Shown piece after piece: positions 59,504-64,000 of a DNA stretch of 64,000 nucleotides. Origin of the DNA: a bacterium. Its GTDB lineage: Bacteria > Verrucomicrobiota > Verrucomicrobiia > Limisphaerales > RI-55. Made by a program: the position numbers and the translations under genes. The notes under the pieces were generated by a model. The model did no database searches. It was not told the origin of the DNA and saw only the letters and a program-made list of their open reading frames with translations. The stretch spans positions 21,783-85,782 of the forward strand of contig WGOC01000008.1 in assembly GCA_016124235.1 (NCBI GenBank), read 5' to 3'. The first letter of the stretch is position 1. The number at the start of each line of letters is the position of its first letter.

Positions 59504-59524
59504 GGACGGGTGTTTCGCCTGTCC
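59504..59524. repeat. Small REP-like hairpin
   Basis: GGACGGG and CCTGTCC arms (7 bp with one G-T) enclose TGTTTCG. It is the first of three intergenic hairpins between rsr and the Y-RNA array and resembles short palindromes scattered in related genomes. Confidence 0.5.
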
Positions 59525-59526
59525 GT

Positions 59527-59551
59527 CCCGAGGGGCACGGGGCCCCTCGGG
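59527..59551 (+). terminator. GC-rich hairpin after rsr
   Basis: A perfect 10-bp stem (59527-59536 with 59542-59551) has a 5-base loop, then ATTT. It could partly terminate or process the rsr transcript before the Y RNAs. The T-run is short. Confidence 0.5.
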
Positions 59552-59555
59552 ATTT

Positions 59556-59616
59556 GGTAGGGCGAAGGTCCACCTGAGCCATGGTCGAGAAAGGTTGGCG
59601 GGAGCCTCGCCCCACC
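59556..59616. repeat. Dispersed imperfect palindrome, copy 2
   Basis: It begins GGTAGGGCGAAGGTCC and ends GCCTCGCCCCACC. It is related to copies at 22342-22409 and 60421-60483, and sits just before the Y-RNA array. Confidence 0.78.
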
Positions 59617-59648
59617 GAAAATCGCTTTTGATCTTTGAAACAAATTTG

Positions 59649-59780
59649 CAGCGGCGGGAATGCCCGCAGGACTACATGGTAGAGCGCTCCCGGGAAACCG
59701 GGAGAGGCCCGGGTTCAAGACCCGGTTCCGCAATCGCGGAATAGCCCAGTATCGTCCTGCCAACATTTGTCCCGTCGCTG
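59649..59780 (+). ncRNA. Y RNA 1 (YrlA-like, divergent tRNA-like module)
   Basis: The outer stem of 11 bp pairs 59649-59659 with 59770-59780 (one G-T). An internal loop follows (ATGCCC against CAACATTTG), then a 7-bp inner stem GCAGGAC/GTCCTGC and the shared TACAT. The module has an added GAAA-capped hairpin, then a T arm (CCGGG TTCAAGA CCCGG), a short acceptor hairpin TTCCGC-AATC-GCGGAA, the TA dinucleotide, and a degenerate D arm (GCCCAGTATC, no closing strand). T-before-D order is that of the YrlA tRNA mimic. It lies downstream of rsr. Confidence 0.82.
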
Positions 59781-59788
59781 GCGAAAAT

Positions 59789-59853
59789 GGTAGTAGCCGA
59801 CGTGAGGAGGCTCTGTTCAATTTGGAATGAGCCTCGTTACCTCGGCGACTACC
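59789..59853 (+). ncRNA. Long hairpin RNA between Y RNAs 1 and 2
   Basis: An imperfect helix of about 24 base pairs is formed by GGTAGTAGCCGA with TCGGCGACTACC (one A-G mismatch), a GTGA/TTAC segment and GAGGCTC/GAGCCTC, around a 15-base loop. It carries no T arm, D arm or ATGC/TTG internal loop. It could be a processing signal, a stripped Y RNA or a dispersed repeat; the sequence alone does not decide. Confidence 0.45.
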
Positions 59854-59865
59854 TCAAACAACTTT

Positions 59866-59995
59866 TGTGACGAATGCTGATGGAACTACATCTCAAGAAT
59901 GCGTGGTCGTGGGTTCGAGTCCCGCCCCTGGCACCATCGATGCCAGGGTAGCTCAGTGGTAGAGCACGAACCGTTTCATCGATTTTGTCGTCACA
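59866..59995 (+). ncRNA. Y RNA 2 (YrlA-like, with CCA in the acceptor loop)
   Basis: The outer stem TGTGACGA/TCGTCACA is perfect (8 bp). The internal loop is ATGC against ATTTTG, and the inner stem TGATGGAAC/GTTTCATCG has 9 bp with two G-T pairs. TACAT follows, then the T arm (GTGGG TTCGAGT CCCGC) and the acceptor helix CCCTGGC/GCCAGGG. The loop between acceptor strands reads ACCATCGAT, that is, a discriminator A plus CCA and a short linker. TA and a canonical D arm (GCTC AGTGGTA GAGC) complete it. No anticodon arm exists; the stem replaces it. Confidence 0.88.
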
Positions 59996-60003
59996 GATCC
60001 TTT

Positions 60004-60134
60004 CAGACCGAATGCCCGACGGGATTACATCATTAACACATGAAAGGTTGCCGGTTCGAATCCGGCCCCCGGCACCAATGACGTCGGGGTAGCTCAATGG
60101 TAGAGCAACATCTCGTCACCAACTTGTCGGTCTG
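60004..60134 (+). ncRNA. Y RNA 3 (YrlA-like, with CCA in the acceptor loop)
   Basis: The outer stem CAGACCGA/TCGGTCTG is perfect (8 bp). The internal loop is ATGCCC against ACCAACTTG, and the inner stem GACGGGA/TCTCGTC has 7 bp with one G-T. TTACAT and a linker lead to a perfect T arm (GCCGG TTCGAAT CCGGC). The acceptor helix CCCCGGC/GTCGGGG (one G-T) encloses ACCA plus ATGAC. TA and a D arm (GCTC AATGGTA GAGC) follow. It is the most regular of the four units. Confidence 0.88.
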
Positions 60135-60165
60135 GTTAACTTTGAAAAGTCGGAAAAATGGATGA

Positions 60166-60247
60166 GCCACGGATGAAACACAGATTGAGCACTGATCAGA
60201 CACGGCGTGAACCGGAAGACATTTTGAATCCGTGTTCAATCTGTGGC
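60166..60247. repeat. Imperfect inverted repeat between Y RNAs 3 and 4
   Basis: The 21-base arms 60166-60186 and 60227-60247 match at 17 of 21 positions as inverted copies (core CCACGGAT and CACAGATT). A related scrap, CACTGATGAACACCGATTA, occurs at 62708-62726. It looks like an inserted intergenic repeat that separates Y RNA 4 from the rest. Confidence 0.65.
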
Positions 60248-60268
60248 TGGAAATGAATGAGAGAATTT

Positions 60269-60392
60269 GCGGTGAATGCCTGGGGAACTACATGTAAGCC
60301 GTTGGTTGCCGGTTCGAATCCGGCGTCCGGGAAACCGGAGTAGCTCAATTGGATAGAGCAGCGGAGATCGTTTCCTAACACCTTGTCACCGC
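60269..60392 (+). ncRNA. Y RNA 4 (YrlA-like, GAAA-capped acceptor)
   Basis: The outer stem GCGGTGA/TCACCGC is perfect (7 bp). The internal loop is ATGCCT against AACACCTTG, and the inner stem GGGGAAC/GTTTCCT has 7 bp with two G-T pairs. TACAT and a linker lead to the T arm (GCCGG TTCGAAT CCGGC). The acceptor is reduced to TCCGG/CCGGA capped by GAAA, with no CCA. TA and the D arm (GCTC AATTGGATA GAGC) follow. TTTT lies just after the outer stem. Confidence 0.86.
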
Positions 60393-60420
60393 GTTTTGAA
60401 AACTGAATGAACGAATACCT

Positions 60421-60483
60421 GGTAGGGCGAAGGTCCTCCTGAGCCCAAATCAAGATGGGGCTCGGCAGGAGCCTTGCCCTACC
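60421..60483. repeat. Dispersed imperfect palindrome, copy 3
   Basis: It starts GGTAGGGCGAAGGTCC and ends GCCTTGCCCTACC; the inner arms TGAGCCC and GGGCTCG also pair. It lies between Y RNA 4 and the next gene, so the array is bracketed by copies 2 and 3. Confidence 0.8.
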
Positions 60484-60501
60484 AACAGAATTGACTCACC
60501 A

Positions 60502-61299
60502 ATGAAGCAATCGATAGGAGAGTTTCGGTCGACTTTGAAAGCTGCACTTCTAGCAAAGGAGACTGCTGCAAACGTTTCAACAGACAGACTTGGAAGCGAG
60601 GTCGACGCCCTCTACTTGAGGGTCATACTGGCTGGTCTTTCGATAAACCAATTGCTCAAGCCCAGACCAGTGGCTGGAATACGCGCTCCGTCTGTGCCCG
60701 ATCCGGGTTCTATCGCCGCCATAGTCCGCTCAATTGCCGAAGGCTACCTCATGCAACTTATGCTTTCAGAGTCTCGCAATGACCTCGATATGCGCGAACT
60801 GCGATTGCTGTGGTTGGATTGGCATCGTGCAAACGAAATGGAGAGGGCATCAGTCACAACGTCTGCCGGTCCGCAATCTAAGTTACAACTGCAGAAGCTA
60901 AGGGCAAGGATTACCGCTCATCACCGATATTCGTCTATCCCGGAAGATCTGCGAAAGCCGTTTGAAAAAGGGAAGCGACCAAAGAGAGCTACATTTGAAG
61001 AAGTTCGCGAAGCCGCTTCAAAAGCTGGCCTAAACACAGACCGTTTCGAATTCTTCTACCAACTGACTTCAGCACAGGCGCACGCCGAACCTTTTGCCGT
61101 TGATGTTTTCAAATCACAAGATCCGTTCTCAACCAAAGTTACTGGCTATCTATCGCTCCTGTTGAAGGACGCTACGGCGTTCATCGCGTTTTCTACAGTG
61201 CAGCATTTGAAGGAATTTACCGGAGATATCGACATTCTAGGCGGAGCTTTCCGAAAGACACTCCTCACATGGCGCGGCGTGCTTAGCCAGCCTTTCTAA
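60502..61299 (+). CDS. Orphan helical protein in the rtcB operon (DUF5677-like)
   Basis: This 265-residue, mostly helical, soluble protein is encoded 2 bases before rtcB, so it is co-translated with it. AAIVRSIAEGYLMQLML (Arg and Glu on one helix face) and FFYQLTSAQAHAEPFAV (a Ser-His element) recall DUF5677-type, HEPN-like proteins, but this is a weak resemblance. A central basic segment (RKPFEKGKRPKRATFEEVR) could bind RNA. I know no function; a toxin-like or RNA-handling role is only a guess from context. Confidence 0.78.
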   Translation: MKQSIGEFRSTLKAALLAKETAANVSTDRLGSEVDALYLRVILAGLSINQLLKPRPVAGIRAPSVPDPGSIAAIVRSIAEGYLMQLMLSESRNDLDMRELRLLWLDWHRANEMERASVTTSAGPQSKLQLQKLRARITAHHRYSSIPEDLRKPFEKGKRPKRATFEEVREAASKAGLNTDRFEFFYQLTSAQAHAEPFAVDVFKSQDPFSTKVTGYLSLLLKDATAFIAFSTVQHLKEFTGDIDILGGAFRKTLLTWRGVLSQPF

Positions 61300-61301
61300 A
61301 T

Positions 61302-62696
61302 ATGAACACCAAACAACTTCAAAAACTCGGCATCCCGTTGGGGGAGCCGATGCATCGGGCGAAGGATTTCATCGCCGAATACATCCTCAAAGGTGGCGAT
61401 CGCGAGCAGATCGAAAACGTAGTTGCGGCAATTGTCGCTGATCCAGCGGCGCATTTGAATGATCCGATGGGCGGCCCGTTCGCCAAATCGTTGCTCGAAG
61501 GCCGTACGATGGCACGCACGGAACCGGTTCCTTGGAAACAATGGGGCGCCGATCTTGATCCCAACTCAATCGAGCAAATCGAGAACGCCTGCCTGCTTCC
61601 CGTGTCCGTTCGCGCGGCGCTCATGCCGGACGCGCACGTCGGTTATGGCCTCCCGATCGGCGGCGTGCTCGCCACGGAAAATTCGGTCGTGCCGTACGCC
61701 GTCGGGGTTGACATCGCGTGCCGCATGAAACTCACCGTGCTCGATATCCCAGTGGAGGATCTCCAACGCCGCCAAGACTGGTTGCGCGAGGCGATCGAGA
61801 CGGAAACCAAGTTCGGCGTCGGCGCACATTTCAAACGCAGGCGCGCGCATGACGTGATGGACCGCGACTGGTCGGTCAGCAACGTGACGAAGTCGCACAA
61901 GGACAAGGCGTGGTCACAGCTCGGAACGAGCGGCAGCGGAAATCACTTCGTTGAGTTCGGTACGTTTGAGTTGAAGGAAACGGTCAAGGGTCTCGCGCCC
62001 GGCGAGTACGTGGCGTTGCTCAGTCATTCCGGTTCGCGCGGAACGGGCGCCGCCGTGTGCGCGCATTACAGCAAACTCGCCAAACAACGGCATCCGGAAC
62101 TCCCGCGTGAACTTGCGAACCTGGCCTGGCTCGATCTCGATTCCGAGGAGGGCCGCGAGTATTGGGACGCGATGAATCTGATGGGCGAATACGCCGCCGC
62201 CAATCACGCGTGCATCCACCGACATGTGGCGCAACATCTCGGCGTGGACGTTTTGCTCGACGTCGAAAACCACCACAACTTTGCGTGGAAGGAAACGCAC
62301 GTGATCGACGGTCAGAAGCGCGAAGTAGTTGTGCATCGCAAAGGCGCAACGCCGGCCGGTGTGGGTGTGCTCGGGATCATTCCGGGATCGATGGCGTCGC
62401 CGGGATTTCTCGTCCGCGGCAAGGGCAACGCCGCTTCGTTGAACAGCGCCTCGCACGGAGCGGGCCGCGTGATGAGCCGCACGCAGGCAACCAAATCGCT
62501 GAACTGGAAGGACGCCAAACGCTTTCTCAAGGAACGCGATGTGACGTTGATCTCGGCCGGTCTCGACGAGGTACCGATGGTTTACAAAAACATCCACGGC
62601 GTCATGGCCGCGCAGTCCGACCTCGTGGAGATCCTCGGCGAGTTTAACCCGAAGCTCGTAAAAATGGCCCCCGCCGGCGAACGTCCTGAAGACTAA
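61302..62696 (+). CDS. rtcB: RNA-splicing/repair ligase RtcB
   Basis: It joins RNA ends carrying 2',3'-cyclic phosphate or 3'-phosphate to 5'-OH, using GTP and Mn. The 464-residue protein has the metal-site motif GVDIACRM (D137, C140), GTSGSGNHFVE, HSGSRGTG, and the guanylated histidine H385 in SASHGAGRVMSR. It is in the rsr/Y-RNA operon under the sigma-54 promoter. rtcA (the 3'-phosphate cyclase) is not in the window; hen1 sequences follow instead. Confidence 0.97.
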   Translation: MNTKQLQKLGIPLGEPMHRAKDFIAEYILKGGDREQIENVVAAIVADPAAHLNDPMGGPFAKSLLEGRTMARTEPVPWKQWGADLDPNSIEQIENACLLPVSVRAALMPDAHVGYGLPIGGVLATENSVVPYAVGVDIACRMKLTVLDIPVEDLQRRQDWLREAIETETKFGVGAHFKRRRAHDVMDRDWSVSNVTKSHKDKAWSQLGTSGSGNHFVEFGTFELKETVKGLAPGEYVALLSHSGSRGTGAAVCAHYSKLAKQRHPELPRELANLAWLDLDSEEGREYWDAMNLMGEYAAANHACIHRHVAQHLGVDVLLDVENHHNFAWKETHVIDGQKREVVVHRKGATPAGVGVLGIIPGSMASPGFLVRGKGNAASLNSASHGAGRVMSRTQATKSLNWKDAKRFLKERDVTLISAGLDEVPMVYKNIHGVMAAQSDLVEILGEFNPKLVKMAPAGERPED

Positions 62697-62794
62697 TCTG
62701 AGCAACCACTGATGAACACCGATTATAACAAAGAGGGTTTACGCGAATTGAATGTGTGACCGCCAATTCGTAGAGTTTTTCCTCGGACGGAACC

Positions 62795-63355
62795 ATGCTT
62801 CTCACGATTTCCACCACCCATCAGCCGGCGACCGATCTTGGTTACTTGTTGCGCAAGAATCCGGCGCGACCGCAGTCGTTCGAGCTGTCGTTTGGCCGAA
62901 CGCATGTTTTCTACCCGGAAGCGACCGCTGGCACTTGTACGGTAGCGCTGCTCGTCGAGGTCGATCCGGTCGGGTTGGTGCGCAATCGGCGTGGGCCGGC
63001 CGGCGAAGGCGGCGCACTTGAACAGTACGGCAACGATCGACCGTACGCAGCGTCCTCGTTTCTGAGTGTGGCCATCGCGGAGGTGTTTGGCAGCGCGTTG
63101 TCGGGCCGAAGCAAGGAGCGACCGGATCTCGTGGATCAACCGTTGCCGTTGAAGGCGATCCTTCCGGCGGTCCCGTGTCGGGGCGGCGAGGACGTTTTGC
63201 AAAAAATGTTCGCACCTCTTGGTTATCAGGTAACGGCGAAACGGCTGCCCCTGGACGAGAACTTTCCGGATTGGGGCGAAAGCTCGTGTTATCGCGTCGA
63301 GCTAGACGGCGTCCTGCGCCAGCGGGAGCGGGCAATGGGGCGGCACGCGGTATAA
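62795..63355 (+). pseudogene. hen1: Truncated hen1: N-terminal domain only
   Basis: The 186-residue frame starts MLLTISTTHQPATDLGYLLR and continues with FYPEATAGTCTVALLVEVDP, ASSFLSVAIAEVFGSALSGR and DENFPDWGESSCYRVELDG. This is the bacterial Hen1 N-terminal domain, which activates the PNKP ligase. A full Hen1 is about 460 residues and ends in a 2'-O-methyltransferase; here similarity stops after RVELDG and the frame ends 15 residues later. No methyltransferase sequence follows in the next 645 bases. It is either a decayed gene or one cut by an insertion. It lies 98 bases after rtcB. Confidence 0.85.
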
Positions 63356-64000
63356 CAGCTCTTGTGGTGGCGGGAACGAATCGCATCCAACCATGCCACG
63401 CGCTCGCGCAATCACAGCGGAGCAAAGTTTGAAAACCGGGGTCGCGATCCATTTCGCGATACGCCATCGGCGTGCGAGTCCAAACGAGCATCCTCCCCTC
63501 CCTGTCTCCGATGGATCGGAGAGCGAAGGTGAGGTGGAGTGAAGCGAAGAGTGCCGGTGGACTGACATCGGCAGGTCGCCGGCTGCGCAGCGTAACGAAC
63601 CGAACGCAGCGGTCCGAGGAATCGGAGTCAGGGGTCCTACCCGGCCGGCAGTCTGACACGGTGACGTCAGTCAGCCCTGGCAGTCTGACGGACGATTCAA
63701 ACACTGCCGGTGGGTGCCGGGCTCGCTGCCGGAAGCGAAGCCCTCAGGCACGCGGTGGGATGAATCTCAAAAGACCGGCGTCCGCGATGGGCTACGGCTC
63801 CGGCGCAACGCAGTGCAGCGGGAGAGTCAGCCGCTCGCGGTGGCCGGGCGGCAACCTGCCGCTGGGCAATCGGCCTGGCGGCTGGACCGAGACCCTGCCA
63901 GCTAGCTGCTGGCAGCACACTTTTCCAATCCACCGAGGAGCGGGAGCGACGACTGTGGCCAGTTACAAATATTGCTAGCCTGCCGCGCAGTGAAAGCCAT
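63356..64000. other. GC-rich non-coding tail of the window
   Basis: I see no supportable gene in these 645 bases; open frames on both strands have low-complexity Arg/Pro/Ser-rich translations. Features present are the short repeats GGCAGTCTGAC (63650-63660, with a second GGCAGTCTGAC at 63679-63689) and a palindrome at 63896-63914 (TGCCAGC/GCTGGCA) that contains the start of GCTGGCAGCACACT, also found at 53079. It may be a dispersed element inserted in hen1, or the decayed rest of it. Confidence 0.55.

Noticed and set aside
59866..60134. True permuted tRNA genes like those of red algae
   Set aside because: Those have split anticodon arms at the ends. Here the ends form two helices with a shared internal loop and contain no anticodon loop, so Y RNA is the better reading.
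59690..60360. Ordinary tRNA genes, suggested by GGTTCGAATCC and GTAGCTCAATGG strings
   Set aside because: T arm precedes D arm in every unit, no anticodon arm is present, and the flanks pair into Y-RNA-type stems. Permuted tRNA mimics explain all parts.
62802..63704. A 300-codon minus-strand frame at the window end
   Set aside because: Antisense to hen1 sequence, Arg/Pro/Ser-rich translation, no domain.
63472..63978. A 168-codon plus-strand frame in the tail
   Set aside because: Repetitive, compositionally biased translation without family features; likely repeat DNA.

Overview
The window is a chromosomal segment with moderately high GC. It most resembles the PVC superphylum, probably Verrucomicrobiota of the Pedosphaera/Limisphaerales kind. 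The pointers are a protein kinase and ECF sigma factor encoded together, a DUF2723 glycosyltransferase with a TPR tail, a very long pyruvate:ferredoxin oxidoreductase, SbsA-like Ig domains, and scattered imperfect palindromes. This placement is an inference from gene style; no rRNA or ordinary tRNA gene is present to fix the taxonomy.

Layout. 1-3950 (minus): a membrane multi-PAS histidine kinase followed by two single-domain response regulators. 4110-8857 (minus): ECF sigma factor, single-pass membrane protein and DUF2723 glycosyltransferase. 9053-13786 (minus): the long PFOR with its terminator. 14068-18222 (plus): a sucrose-phosphate synthase/phosphatase fusion and an amylosucrase, together a sucrose-to-glucan route. 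18315-26722: an orphan membrane protein, YifB/ComM ATPase, PQQ-type propeller, cupin, HEAT protein, alanine dehydrogenase and YihY/BrkB. 26862-30924 (minus): groEL, groES and dnaK. 31207-37408: mnmG, yicC, gmk, dnaN and a cysteine desulfurase, with DnaA-box-like sites upstream of both mnmG and dnaN. 37476-47704: mostly housekeeping or orphan genes, including lgt, bioD, nif3, a family 4 uracil-DNA glycosylase and a GntR regulator with two matching operator-like sites. 47761-52805: a transmembrane Ser/Thr kinase with a C-terminal Ig-like domain, a secreted copy of that domain, and an ECF sigma factor.

The most interesting part is an RNA-repair island at about 54722-63355. A minus-strand pair (a HEAT-like protein and the sigma-54 activator RtcR, coupled by an ATGA overlap) faces a plus-strand unit. 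That unit starts at a clear sigma-54 promoter (GG-N10-GC) and carries Ro60 (rsr), four tandem Y-RNA genes, an orphan helical protein, rtcB, and the N-terminal piece of hen1. Each Y RNA has a tRNA-like module in permuted order (T arm, acceptor hairpin, D arm), as in the YrlA family, mounted on a stem with a conserved internal loop. Two of the four still contain a discriminator A plus CCA inside the acceptor loop. The likely logic is that RtcR senses RNA damage and switches on Ro60, its Y RNAs and the RtcB ligase.

The final 645 bases hold no gene I can support. They may be the debris, or the insertion, that cut hen1 short.
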